Positions 28,295-38,152 are shown, counted from the stretch's first letter. The stretch is DNA of 49,219 nucleotides from Endotrypanum monterogeii (GCA_000333855.2 CM007320.1:1859545-1908763); one strand, 5' to 3'. Notes: a model not told the origin generated them from the letters alone. Numbers and translations: made by a program.

Positions 28295-29821
28295 ATGAAG
28301 CAGACTCTTTCTAAGTGCCTTAGAAAGTACGATGTCTGTGTCTTAGGCGGTGGTCCAGCCGGCATCGCTGCCGCTGTTCGTGCCCATGAGTTAGGAAAAA
28401 AAGCGTGCATTATTGAAGAATCCCGCATTGGTGGCGCAGACTTTTGGAATGGTGCGTTACAGTCGAAAACCCTATGGGAAATGGCAAAATTCGCCCGTTA
28501 TACGAAGGAAAGCATGTCAGATCGCTTCATGAATTCTCTTGAAGAGTTGCCCAAAATAAAACACGAAAATCTTATTAAAGCGATTACCGAAGCAGCCGAA
28601 ACACGGGAATCGCAGACGCTAGAGCATCTAGCTAGTGTCCAAACTGACATAGTGTTCGGATTCGGCTCTTTCAAGACACCTAACTCAGTAGCAGTTTTGA
28701 AAAAAGATGGATCTGAGGAAACTGTGGAGGCGGACTATTTTGTTATTGCAACAGGGGCTCACCCGCGGCCGCACCCAACAGCCATTGGTGATGGAAAAGT
28801 AGTCTTTACCTCCGATGATATTATGATGCAGCCGCTCCCGAAAAGTACTGTAATTATCGGCGCTGGAGTGATAGGTTGCGAATTTGCTTCGATTTTCGCC
28901 AACTTTGGGGAAACACAAGTAAATATAATCGAAAAAAGTAGCCGCATTCTACCAATGGAAGACGAAGATATTGCTCTTTTTGTACAAACACTACTTGAGG
29001 AAAAAGGTGTTTTTTTTCACCACCACTCCGCTATGGAAAGCAATGAAATCAAAGATGGAAAATTTCATTACACCCTTAGAGACCTCCGCAACAACACACT
29101 CCATGAACATGTGACTGACAGCGCGCTAGTCTCCATTGGACGTGTCCCCAATGTCTCAAAGCTCAACTTAGAGGCAATCAGCGTGAAAGTGGAAAATAGC
29201 CGCATTAATCGGGACGAATTTCTCCGTATTAAACCGCATAAACACATTTATGCGTGTGGAGACACCTGTACTCGTGTCGCTCTTGTCAATGTAGGGGAAC
29301 TGGAGGGACGTGCCTGTATTGACCACATGTACACACCGTATCCGGAGGATCAATTACAGCTAAAGTTGGACAATCTTTCCACCATTATGTTTCTAGATCA
29401 AGAAGTGGCAGCGGTTGGACTAAATGAACAACAATGTCAAAAAATGTCTATTGGTTATAAGATGGCTCGGTATAGCTACGAATACGTAGGACGTGCATTA
29501 GCGATGGGTGACACACGAGGTTTTATTAAACTTGTTGTGACGAACGATAAAAAAATGCAAGTCCTCGGTGTACGTGCAGTGGGTCCACACGCCAGCAGTA
29601 TAATTGAGCTCGCATCACTTGCTATTCATAACCGCGAATCAGCGTATGACCTACGTAACCTACACGCAGCCTATCCCGCTATAACTCAGGGGTTCCAAGA
29701 ATGTCTTAACATGCTTTTAGGCTCATCGATTTTGAAACCTGGCATCTTTCCGCAACTTGTTGTCCGAGAATGGAATCCACCTAATTTCGAACGCGGGCGT
29801 GCATATGCACACAAAAAATAA
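28295..29821 (+). CDS. dihydrolipoamide dehydrogenase-like protein lacking all catalytic residues
   Basis: A 508-residue protein of the FAD-dependent pyridine nucleotide-disulfide oxidoreductase family (E3 type), of the usual length. The FAD-binding GGGPAG is at ~18-23, followed by the ATGAHPRP segment. An NAD-binding GAGVIGCEFASIFANFG motif lies near residue ~190-205, and the second FAD motif (YACGDT) at ~325. The redox-active CxxxxC segment aligns without gaps as GGADFWNGALQSK, so the two cysteines are Asp49 and Ala54. At the C-terminus the catalytic 'HPTxSE' reads YPAITQ, so the His-Glu pair is Tyr and Gln. Disulfide chemistry is therefore impossible. FAD and NAD binding look retained. The frame is intact over 508 codons, so this is a maintained pseudoenzyme rather than a decayed gene. 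No strong presequence is visible (MKQTLSKCLRK is basic but short). Confidence 0.9.
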   Translation: MKQTLSKCLRKYDVCVLGGGPAGIAAAVRAHELGKKACIIEESRIGGADFWNGALQSKTLWEMAKFARYTKESMSDRFMNSLEELPKIKHENLIKAITEAAETRESQTLEHLASVQTDIVFGFGSFKTPNSVAVLKKDGSEETVEADYFVIATGAHPRPHPTAIGDGKVVFTSDDIMMQPLPKSTVIIGAGVIGCEFASIFANFGETQVNIIEKSSRILPMEDEDIALFVQTLLEEKGVFFHHHSAMESNEIKDGKFHYTLRDLRNNTLHEHVTDSALVSIGRVPNVSKLNLEAISVKVENSRINRDEFLRIKPHKHIYACGDTCTRVALVNVGELEGRACIDHMYTPYPEDQLQLKLDNLSTIMFLDQEVAAVGLNEQQCQKMSIGYKMARYSYEYVGRALAMGDTRGFIKLVVTNDKKMQVLGVRAVGPHASSIIELASLAIHNRESAYDLRNLHAAYPAITQGFQECLNMLLGSSILKPGIFPQLVVREWNPPNFERGRAYAHKK

Positions 29822-29899
29822 AATATGCTTTACGTGATCAAAAAAGAAAAGGGCACAAATGCTTTAAAAAATATGTATATATATCTATATATATTACAC

Positions 29900-29993
29900 G
29901 CATATCTACATGAATAAATAAACAAAATATATATATGTATTTATATATATATATATATTTTTTTAATATATTTATTTATTCATATAGATATGC
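29900..29993. repeat. 23-bp inverted repeat with AT-rich loop
   Basis: Arms 29900-29922 and 29971-29993 are reverse complements at 22 of 23 positions (gcatatctacatgaataaa versus its partner). They enclose 48 bases of nearly pure A/T. It lies ~80 bases after the stop of the E3-like gene. Confidence 0.85.
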
Positions 29994-30026
<33 letters not shown>

Positions 30027-30027
30027 T

Positions 30028-30056
30028 NNNNNNNNNNNNNNNNNNNNNNNNNNNNN
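30028..30056. other. assembly gap (29 N)
   Basis: A run of 29 undetermined bases at the end of a (TA)n tract. The true length is unknown. Confidence 1.
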
Positions 30057-30107
30057 GGTGCGGGACTGCGCATGCTCTTTTGGTGCCGGGATCGTAATTA
30101 CGAGAAT
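30057..30107 (+). repeat. 51-bp exact copy of SAM50 3' segment
   Basis: Identical to 31817-31867 inside the SAM50 gene, in the same orientation. It begins at the first base after the gap, and the match ends at 30107, where TA-repeat DNA follows. Probably an assembly misjoin, less likely a genuine partial duplication. Confidence 0.9.
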
Positions 30108-30605
30108 TAGCAGATATATATATATATATATTTACCGTTTGTGTTTTTGTGTTATCTTCCCCAGCTTCCCACAAATGTGTTTCTTTTTGGTGTGAATTTG
30201 TGCTTATGTTTCCTTTTTCAACCGATTGGGAGTCTTTTATTTACATCTACGACATTTAAACTTGAAGTGATGTACTTTATCATCGAAAAAAAAAATTAAT
30301 ATCTTGGTCGCTAGCAACTCATGATACATTTTCGGGATGAACAAAAGCACAACATCTCGAGTCCTCTGAAACGTAATCAGAAAAAAAAGTAGTGCCGGTG
30401 AAAAAATAATATATATATATATATTTAATTTATATTGCAAACAGGTGTCTGGGTTTCAGTAAAGGTGTTTTTCTAGTTTACACTCAACCCATGTTTTATC
30501 CTCTCTTTTTTTTTTAATCTACATTTTTATTTACTGCACATTTCCAAATATTAAAATTGGTTGATCTACAAATTTGAAGGTTCTCGTGCGCAGACACGCA
30601 TAAAA

Positions 30606-32027
30606 ATGACTGAAACTACAGAGCAAACAGTAAATATTAGCAATGAAGACCTCAAAGCAGCCTTGAAAATGCCTATTCGTGCACATGTGCGTTTAGTGGG
30701 TATCCATAGAACGCATCCAGATGTTGTAGCTAGGGACCTAGAAACAATTAAGCGTTCTTCCACTATGCAGGAAGCCGTTGAGGCCGTTACCGCAATCCGC
30801 ATACGGTGGATCTCCGAGGGAATTTTTCGTAACGTACAGTATAATTTTGAGCCGACTGCAGATGGAGAAAAAAATGATGTTTGTGTTCGATTGGACGTTG
30901 TTGAAGAGAAGCCTAAAAAAAGCTTCGGTGTTTTCACAACCGACACTTCAGTTCCAGAAATAACACTAGCTCTCGAGAACATTATGGGAAGTCGTTACTC
31001 TCTTAAAGGAAACTATATTCCACCTGCGTCCCGGGTTCATTCACTATCGTTTTCATTTCTCTCCAACGTTCCTCTCATCGGCCAAAAAGGGGAGTACTAC
31101 ATTGGGAAAAAAACAGAAAACAAAACGTATCACCTGGCAAGCGCCGAAAGCGTAGAGGAGATAAAAGCAACTGCCACGAATCGTAAAGGAAAGCTTGCCT
31201 CAGAGGTTTCTGTTGGATTCCAACGCCGAACATTATTGACACGGCACATCGAAGATGTTGCTTCGAAGGATGCAGCTGACTTTTTGCCTACCGACAAGGG
31301 ATACATCCGACACCAACTCACAACAACAGATGTTGCCCATCACGCTAACCCCTTTCTTTACAACATGTATCCGCTCCCGATTTCTGGGAGTGAAACTAGT
31401 ATCTGTAACGAACTTGCCGGTGGCCCTGTAGGCGGTGATTTTTCATTTCTTAAAACTGAGCTTCAGGGCTCAAAATACGTACCACTCGGCCCTTTTTTCA
31501 GTTTACAGCTGAGTGCGAAACTCGCTGGTATTTACCCTTTTTTTGGAAGTCGTATTCCTCTTAATGATCGACTATTTCTTTCAAATTGTCATGTGCGCGG
31601 TTACAAAGCTGTTGGGCCTTCCACATTAGACTGGGGAAATAACGTAAAACGTTTTGCGGTAACTGGTGGGAATGCTCTCTGGGCCACATCGATAAGTCTC
31701 AACTTTCCGTTCCTTTTTTACCCAAATAATGGTATTGCTTCAATGCATATTTTTGCGAATGCAGGTAATTTGCGCATGATCGAGTCTTTCAATGCGCTGA
31801 AAGACGGCTTTCGCTGGGTGCGGGACTGCGCATGCTCTTTTGGTGCCGGGATCGTAATTACGAGAATACCTATCTTTGGTGTGTCCCCAAGTGGACGGTT
31901 CGAATTAAACATGTGCATACCTCTTGGTGTCGACAAAGAAGGCAATATCGTTTTCCGCAACGGTCGCAAGTCTCTCTTTGATCGAATGCGGTTTGGTTTG
32001 GTCTGGTCTTCGAATTTTTCAATTTGA
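30606..32027 (+). CDS. SAM50: SAM50/Omp85 mitochondrial outer-membrane assembly protein
   Basis: A 473-residue protein, core of the sorting and assembly machinery that inserts beta-barrel proteins into the mitochondrial outer membrane. A single POTRA-like domain covers ~22-105 (IRAHVRLVGIHRTHPDVV, then EGIFRNVQYNF and VCVRLDVVEEKP). The Omp85 barrel follows from ~108 to the end, with regularly alternating strands. The diagnostic RGY/F element is at HVRGYKAVG (residues ~329-337). The last strand (MRFGLVWSSNFSI) forms the C-terminal beta-signal. The length is normal for the family. The ATG at 30606 is chosen because the frame upstream begins inside T-rich DNA at a non-ATG codon. Codon usage is A/T-rich like its left neighbour. 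A 51-bp piece of its 3' part is repeated beside the gap upstream. Confidence 0.9.
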   Translation: MTETTEQTVNISNEDLKAALKMPIRAHVRLVGIHRTHPDVVARDLETIKRSSTMQEAVEAVTAIRIRWISEGIFRNVQYNFEPTADGEKNDVCVRLDVVEEKPKKSFGVFTTDTSVPEITLALENIMGSRYSLKGNYIPPASRVHSLSFSFLSNVPLIGQKGEYYIGKKTENKTYHLASAESVEEIKATATNRKGKLASEVSVGFQRRTLLTRHIEDVASKDAADFLPTDKGYIRHQLTTTDVAHHANPFLYNMYPLPISGSETSICNELAGGPVGGDFSFLKTELQGSKYVPLGPFFSLQLSAKLAGIYPFFGSRIPLNDRLFLSNCHVRGYKAVGPSTLDWGNNVKRFAVTGGNALWATSISLNFPFLFYPNNGIASMHIFANAGNLRMIESFNALKDGFRWVRDCACSFGAGIVITRIPIFGVSPSGRFELNMCIPLGVDKEGNIVFRNGRKSLFDRMRFGLVWSSNFSI

Positions 32028-32727
32028 AAAAATAGTGTGCTGTGGAGGTTACAATTTTTACAACCTTTTTACAAACATATTTTTTCATAAAATACAGCGT
32101 CTGTCAACAGATCCTGATGAGGACAACAACAAAAACAACTTCACGACTTCGGTAATCTCTTGAGTGACTACGAAGTGGCGTATCAGTCATAGTTCTGTGA
32201 CGTACTTATTATTTTTTCGCAACACAACGCGCATAAAAAAAAAATGGAGGAACATCGCTTGGGAGCAAATGCTTGTTTCCATGATCATCAGGTTCGGCAC
32301 CTGGTTATATATATATTTACATTTTCACGATCCTCATTAATTGAAGGTTTTTATCATATATGAGTATATCACTTCTTCTTTTTTTGTTTCACCGATCGAT
32401 ATGTGAAAGCGTCCCAGTAAGTATATATAATTCCCTTTGCATTTCTCACTTTTTTGTCCATTTGGGACATGACAGTAAAGGTGTTGGTTGACGAATTCGA
32501 GGTTTGGATACACCGTCTGCAAAGACTGGGAGGCCGTTGAGGCATAAAGGTAGTCTTATATACTCCATGCCCGCGTGTTGATGACTCGAGAAGATTTTTG
32601 CACTTCTTCTTCTGCAAAAAAAAAGTCCACGTACCGGCAGAGTTGCATCTCGTTTACTCACAGGAGAATGACGTCATATGGGAAAGTCTTCATCTAGTGT
32701 TCCCACGAAAATCAATTTAGCTTAGCA
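32028..32727. other. intergenic region
   Basis: AT-rich, with A- and T-runs; no gene is seen on either strand. Confidence 0.6.
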
Positions 32728-34614
32728 ATGCGGGATACACCAGCTGCCTTCATTGGTGAATTCGATGCACTCGAGGGACCCAAAGTAACCTACGCCTTCG
32801 AGTTTTTTGATTTCAATCGTGTTGCAAAAAATAATTCTGTGGTACGTCAACTCCTGTTCTTCATCGAAGGGCAGACGCTTTTGGGGAGACACGTTGCGAG
32901 TGGTCTTTTGCACCGTGAGTGCAGAGATTACCTCCGTTCTGTAGCAGCGCACGTGCTTACCTCCAATGAAAGTAGAGAGGAGCGTCTATTGTACCAAGAA
33001 AGCGGGTGTCCATGCGTCGGCAGCTTTGTTTTCAGCATTCCCGACATTGTGGCGCGTGGAGAGAAGCGTCGGTTTTGCCTTATATTTCTCCATCCCTCAT
33101 ATCACGAACTAGTGGCGCGCTGGGACTATCTGAGCTGCTTCGTCGATGTGCTTTTGAGGCGCTGGATTCAACGCGCCAGTGCTCGCTACCAGCAGGAGTA
33201 TTCGACCTTGAGCAACTTGGAGCAGCTACGCGAGGAATCGCGCCGTAAGCCACTCCGGTCGTTCATGGAACTCCTTTCCCTTCCTGCTTCTGCTTCACAC
33301 CATGCGTGGGCGTCCATGGACACAGAAGAGGCCGTGATGGAAGATATGCATTGCTGCTTTGAGGTCATTCTTCCGGAGGCACTATCGAAACCCGTTCCTT
33401 TGATATTTCACGACAAAAATACAGCACAAGGCAACGCTGAGCAGATATTGGAAGATCGACTGCCGTTTGCGCAGTCCTGTATGGACTGTGTGAACACGGA
33501 TGCTGCACAATTACACGATGGTGAGATATTGCTTCCACAGTTTTCGAAGCAACTGGTTTTCGTTGACAGGGAGATTGTCGTAAAACCACTACCGCTGTGG
33601 CTTCTCCAATTTTTTGCGGATACACCACCCGAAAATGCACCGGATGCTGCAGTACACACTCTTCTGCGTAGCCTGTTAAGTGGAAACCAGATTCTTGTCA
33701 CTGGAGAGGACGCTCGGGACTGTGCAGCTTTCGCAATGGCGTTGGCGTACACGCTTCCACCAACCCTAGTGAGAATGCATTTAGGTTCAGAAACGTACCG
33801 TATGCCCTACGAGAGTCGAATTTTGACATTTTCTCAAGAGACCCTTTCCCGGTTCACATTCGCAGCATCTCCCACTGCTGCTATGGGGTGTAGCTCACAG
33901 CACCTCATGAAACTCTTCGACATGGAGGCGGACGGGATCGTGCATGTACGTGTGGAGAACGAGCGGATTTGTTACATACAGGATTGCGACCAACTGCGTC
34001 GTGCTGCTCAACCACAGGAGGAGCAGTTTGAGGAAACCGAGGCACTTGTGGAGCCGACAACATTAGAAAATCGTATATTGACCCTTCTTCAGCCGTACAC
34101 GTCTCGCGCGCGCGAGGAAAGCAACATCGCTGTAGCTGTGCTTCAGCTACTCACTACCCAGCTACATCAGCTAGTAAGTGAGTATGTAGTTCGAGGGCGT
34201 GTTTATGGACATTTATTTTCGAAGCAAGAGGTGGAGGCGAATAGCATACCACTCACCCAGGGAGGTAGCGCGCCGTCGGTGTCGCTGACACAATCGCCAT
34301 TTTGCACGAGTACACTGCGCTGGACGGGGCAGCGTCGCTTTTCTTCTATCGGGGTCGGTTGGCGGAGTTCTCTCCATAGCAGTGCGTCGCTGTCTGTTTC
34401 ATCAGAGAATAGTGTTCTGCCACCAGCCTCCAGTTATGTTGCTACCCGCAATGAAGTGACCGCAGGCGAGCGCCAATCAATGGCAGCTTCTGGTATCACA
34501 AAGCGTGCCCACCTTTCTCCTCTTTATGGCAAGCGGTTTCAGAATCAACATTACGTGTTCTCTAGTTTCGCACCGGAGGACCACGCAATACTCGTATTTT
34601 TGGGGAGTGCATAA
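32728..34614 (+). CDS. folliculin (FLCN/Lst7)-like longin-DENN protein
   Basis: A 628-residue protein. Folliculin is a longin/DENN protein that acts as a GTPase-activating protein for RagC/D on lysosome-like membranes in nutrient signalling. The N-terminal longin part opens FIGEFDALEGPKVTYAFEF. The hallmark GSFVFSIPDIVARGEKRRF follows at ~98-116. Its ARG arginine (R110) aligns with the human FLCN arginine that supplies the catalytic finger. The conserved 'W' segment (LVARWDYL) follows. A DENN-like block starts near 309 (HTLLRSLLSGNQILVTG, then LAYTLPPTLVRM and the exposed Tyr strand), matching the LMGNQVI and MLPVGCVRIIPY region of folliculin. The C-terminal ~110 residues are Ser-rich with unclear fold. 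The frame is intact from a good ATG. The partner GTPase in trypanosomatids is not apparent from this window. Confidence 0.75.
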   Translation: MRDTPAAFIGEFDALEGPKVTYAFEFFDFNRVAKNNSVVRQLLFFIEGQTLLGRHVASGLLHRECRDYLRSVAAHVLTSNESREERLLYQESGCPCVGSFVFSIPDIVARGEKRRFCLIFLHPSYHELVARWDYLSCFVDVLLRRWIQRASARYQQEYSTLSNLEQLREESRRKPLRSFMELLSLPASASHHAWASMDTEEAVMEDMHCCFEVILPEALSKPVPLIFHDKNTAQGNAEQILEDRLPFAQSCMDCVNTDAAQLHDGEILLPQFSKQLVFVDREIVVKPLPLWLLQFFADTPPENAPDAAVHTLLRSLLSGNQILVTGEDARDCAAFAMALAYTLPPTLVRMHLGSETYRMPYESRILTFSQETLSRFTFAASPTAAMGCSSQHLMKLFDMEADGIVHVRVENERICYIQDCDQLRRAAQPQEEQFEETEALVEPTTLENRILTLLQPYTSRAREESNIAVAVLQLLTTQLHQLVSEYVVRGRVYGHLFSKQEVEANSIPLTQGGSAPSVSLTQSPFCTSTLRWTGQRRFSSIGVGWRSSLHSSASLSVSSENSVLPPASSYVATRNEVTAGERQSMAASGITKRAHLSPLYGKRFQNQHYVFSSFAPEDHAILVFLGSA

Positions 34615-35697
34615 TATGGCAGACGAATGCATGTTTACATTGTTGTGGGAAGGCACTATTGACTTTCTTTGGCTGCTTTTTTTTTTTTTGGCACCTACTC
34701 CTCCGTTTTTTTTTTCGTGTTTCCCAGATCCCACAGCTTCTGTATAAATGTAACTGCACTTTTTGGACCTTCTTCCCTTCCCTAGCTCTTGCGCCTTTAT
34801 CTTATTCCTAAATTACGAAGCCATGGGGCGTCTGAGAACCCGCAGTCACTTGCACACGGGGTATTGTGCTGGCGCACTTTGAAAATACTCCAGGGAAAAA
34901 AACGCATAAACCTAGGCGGGACCACAATGTATGGCGCTGCGTCCGAGTAGGGTTCCGTCCTCGATTCATGCGACTTAACGTGCACACACATTTATCGAGC
35001 GACCTTAAAGGCACGCAATGCAAGGAGTCTGGAGGTTAACATGAGGGTGTCTAGAAGTAGACGCCTTCATGTTCTTTCTTTGCATATCGCACTTCTCCGG
35101 TTTCCATTGATTTACACACGTACGCACACCCCTACTCCTCCCTCGATTTTACGTTCTTTGTAAAAAGTTATTCCCCCCGCCCTACTTCATTGCTAAAGCC
35201 AAGACCTCTGTTCGCGGGGCGCAAGCAACCATGCGCACGCACGGGGGACTTTCTTGATGTATCCCAAAATATGCTCATGACCCCACCTACTGCTGTCACA
35301 CTGCACAACCAAATGGGGGGAGGAGTGGCTGAGTGATTTTTATTGCCGCATCAAGTGTACATAGGGCGTGGGTTTTATGAACGATAAAAGATGCTATTTC
35401 TGTCGTCGACTCGGGCACATTATCTGAAGGATTTTCTCACCACGGTCACTATGTCAGAGTCGTGTAGTAGAGTTCTTCTCGCCATCTCCTTTTTATTGCA
35501 TTGCTCCTTCACTCCTGTTGCGTGTGACACAGCTCTTTCTTACATGGAAACGTCTCCACTGCAGGCGAGCCCGTCGATCGGGGGGGGTGAGGTAAGACCA
35601 CTGTGTAACTACTTCCCTCCGCGGGTTGTTCTTGCACTCTGTCTGCGGTCCTCCCACAACTGCGAACCCCCCGGTAGATGCGCTGTCGCTTAATTTA

Positions 35698-37000
35698 TCA
35701 TTGGTGACTCCAATAGGAATGTGTAGGGTTAGAAAAATGGTGACTGTCCCCATCTAACGAGAGCATTGCGAGAGGTAAGAAAAGCTGGGGTGACTGTACT
35801 GAGAGCGATAATGTTTATACAGGTTGCATACGCAAGCAGTATCTCAAGGCCTCTCCCTTTTCGCGCATCTGCTCGCGAGCACAGAGCCTCTTACCGAACT
35901 GACCTGCTTTGTGTTTTTTTTCTTGCCCATCGCTGTGGACACTGTGCATAAAGTTACATCTTGCAATCTGTGTGGTGTGTCCGAGTGAAACTTGGACGTC
36001 ATCGACCACACACAGCAGCCTGCTTTCCCAGTATTTGATGCTGCTGCACCAGTGACTCAAAACGACGGCATCTAGGTGCTTCCCGATGATGACTACGTTG
36101 CCGGAAACATACCCGACAAGCAACAACGTCCACCCTGCAATCGCACTTTTTCCCCGGGCGATGTTGAGGGTGCATCACGACTCCCAATGGTCAATATGCT
36201 ATCTGAAGACTTCCACTGCGGAGAGAAAACTCAAATCGGCAACAGTTCTAGGATAGGGGCCAGCATTTTTTTGAGATAGAGGGTGTGCATCACTCGCCCA
36301 CAGATTCCTGCTTCCCCGTGGGTTCTGGCGTCAGAATCGCGGTGAGCTTTTCGCTTCTTGCCCAGGAGAAGCACCGGGATTTCTCTCGACAATGACGCTT
36401 TGACCGACTGTAGCGCCAAGGACTTCTGTGAAAGATGCTATTTGCGTGTTGCTGCTCACCGCGAAAGATGCCCTCATACGCTTTCCCGTCGACTTGTTTG
36501 AACAAGAAACTGACGTGTTCACCAGTATTGCCGTCTTGGGGTGCCTTTCGTTATACAGTGCCCTCTTCCAAGGTGTGACTGCAACAGCCGATGTCTCTTC
36601 CTCAACTCCGTATATATACATATACATATATGTATACATATATGTATATATATATATATATATATGTATATTACGGCTCTCTTTCACACTCAAGCGTGTC
36701 CCAAGTAGACCCCGCATTTTTACTCCATGAGGACTGGTAAACTGATAGTGCACCAAAGCCCAGAAGAGAATAATGACAGATACCCACGTCTCAATATACT
36801 GCTAGAAAAAAAATCTGGAATCGGATGTGTTCAGTTTCTACACCATCCTGGCCGATTGTAGTAGCCGCTAGGATACTCAAGGGAAAGAGCACGTCATACA
36901 GGTGGAGCGTCGAGCCCTTGAGGGCCTTGACCTGGCGCTGACCGACACTTTCTTGGGTTTTCCTTTGCATGTCAGTAGGCTCCCCTTCATCTTTGACCTC
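35698..37000 (-). pseudogene. possible decayed minus-strand protein gene
   Basis: On the minus strand one frame runs from 36756 down to 35815 with only three internal stops (TGA 36331-36333, TAG 36199-36201, TGA 36175-36177). About 15 would be expected by chance in ~310 codons. Upstream, in another frame, 36794-37000 is open and reads as a protein-like helical stretch (e.g. GSTLHLYDVLFPLSILAATT); downstream a further ~35 codons are open. The sequences read like real protein (SFAVSSNTQIASFTEVLGATV; IAGWTLLLVGYVSGNVVIIG). A TA microsatellite interrupts the frame at 36611-36672. It runs against the direction of every other gene. I do not recognise the parent family; a large membrane or surface protein is a guess. 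Confidence 0.4.
36611..36672. repeat. TA/GTATACA microsatellite
   Basis: About 60 bases of TATATA with TATGTATACA variants, inside the probable minus-strand relic. Confidence 0.85.
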
Positions 37001-38109
37001 TCACATCATAGGCACCACAACTTCCGCTTTGAACAACAACTTTGAGCTGTCCCGTTTCGATCAAGTCGGGCCGTCTCACCAACACTCAGCAGCGTTGGAT
37101 GTAGTCGAACGGCAAATAAGAGACGAAGTAGCGAGCTGGAAAGGGGAGGACCAGATCTACATACGGCGAAACGCAACGTCTGCAACGGTTCGCTTTACCT
37201 GAGGTCATTGGGTGTTGCCGCGCAGTGGCGGGTGGGTTCTGCATGCGCGTGCGCGCGTGTAACGGAACGCTTGTCTGTGGCAGGATGAAACCGAAATCTA
37301 AAGGGTTCGCTCATTTCTATTCGAAAGTCTGAGAGCCTAGCTGAGCTCTTTATTTCAACAGGTTTCTGATTTTTTCCTACATGTTGAGATCTCCTGCTGG
37401 GTAAAACGTATATCCCTTCTCCCTCTCCGTGATGAGGTGAGGCGTCAACTTGCATTTTTATCGTGTAGGTGTTCGCATTCCCGTAGGTGAGAAGTTATAT
37501 ATACATATATATATTGGAGAGCTTCCCAATATGTTGTTGTAAAGAAGCTCCCAGCTGTGTCTTCAGGTCACAGACGCTAATTACAGCATGCATCTTTGCA
37601 GTTTTAATAAATGCTCTGTCCTCTTCCGCACGCATCTGCTCGCAGTGTGACCCCAGGAATACATCGTGCGTGTTTGTGTCATGCCTCCGCTTTTAGTGCA
37701 CAATTGAGAGGATAACGGTACAAAGTGCGCACGTGGGAGCTACAGGTCCAGCGAGGGAGTATGCTATGTCTCACCGAGAAGCTTTCTTCTGCATGGTTAC
37801 TTGCGTGCACATTCAGCGCGACGCGTGCCTCCACTCCTTTCCGGTAGGTTCACTCGACCATACCTTAGACACTGGCATGATGCGGAGCTTTTCTGAGCCA
37901 TCACAAAAATCGGTCATCTGAATGGGCCTTGCTCCATAACTTCTCTTCTCCCTTTTTTTATTTTGGATAATTCGTTGCACACTATAATCGCACGTCCGCC
38001 TCGTTACTCTCCATCACTTTGTTTCCCATGTGTGTGTGTGTGTTTGTGTGTGCCTACACGTTTACATCATTCCTTCTTTCCGCAAAACGTGTTTCGGACC
38101 CCTCTGTGC

Positions 38110-38140
38110 CTTGGTCTTCTTTTTACCTCTCGTGGTACAG
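38110..38140 (+). promoter_or_regulatory. putative polypyrimidine tract and trans-splice acceptor of uS8
   Basis: A T/C-rich stretch (38110-38130) ends in ...gtacag. The AG at 38139-38140 lies 12 bases before the ATG. A very short 5' UTR is usual for trypanosomatid ribosomal protein mRNAs. Confidence 0.5.
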
Positions 38141-38152
38141 TCTGTAGCAAAG

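Larger units (their letters stand above)
29822..30605. other. intergenic region with assembly gap
   Basis: Extremely AT-rich up to 30027, including a 23-bp inverted repeat. Then come 29 Ns, a 51-bp fragment identical to part of SAM50, a TA tract (about 30114-30131), and T-rich DNA before the SAM50 ATG. The order across the gap is not reliable. Confidence 0.8.
27950..32720. other. AT-rich block (composition shift)
   Basis: Both coding and noncoding DNA here are clearly richer in A and T than the sequence on either side. The two genes inside use A/T-ending codons freely (AAA, GAA, ATT, CTT), unlike the GC-ending bias of most other genes in the window. The edges are approximate. The folliculin-like gene to the right is intermediate. 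Confidence 0.7.
34615..38152. other. longest gene-free stretch; holds a probable gene relic
   Basis: 3.5 kb without a credible + strand gene, against 0.5-2.4 kb for the other spacers. It contains a TA-rich microsatellite (36611-36672), AC/GT tracts, and a minus-strand frame between about 35,700 and 37,000 that is far more open than chance. Near the right end are the polypyrimidine tract and splice acceptor of the uS8 gene. The 35391-35693 frame has a hydrophobic start resembling a signal peptide, but no further support. Confidence 0.6.

Noticed and set aside
35391..35693. 100-codon frame with signal-peptide-like start
   Set aside because: Short, no homology recognised, spacer-like composition; not enough to call a gene.
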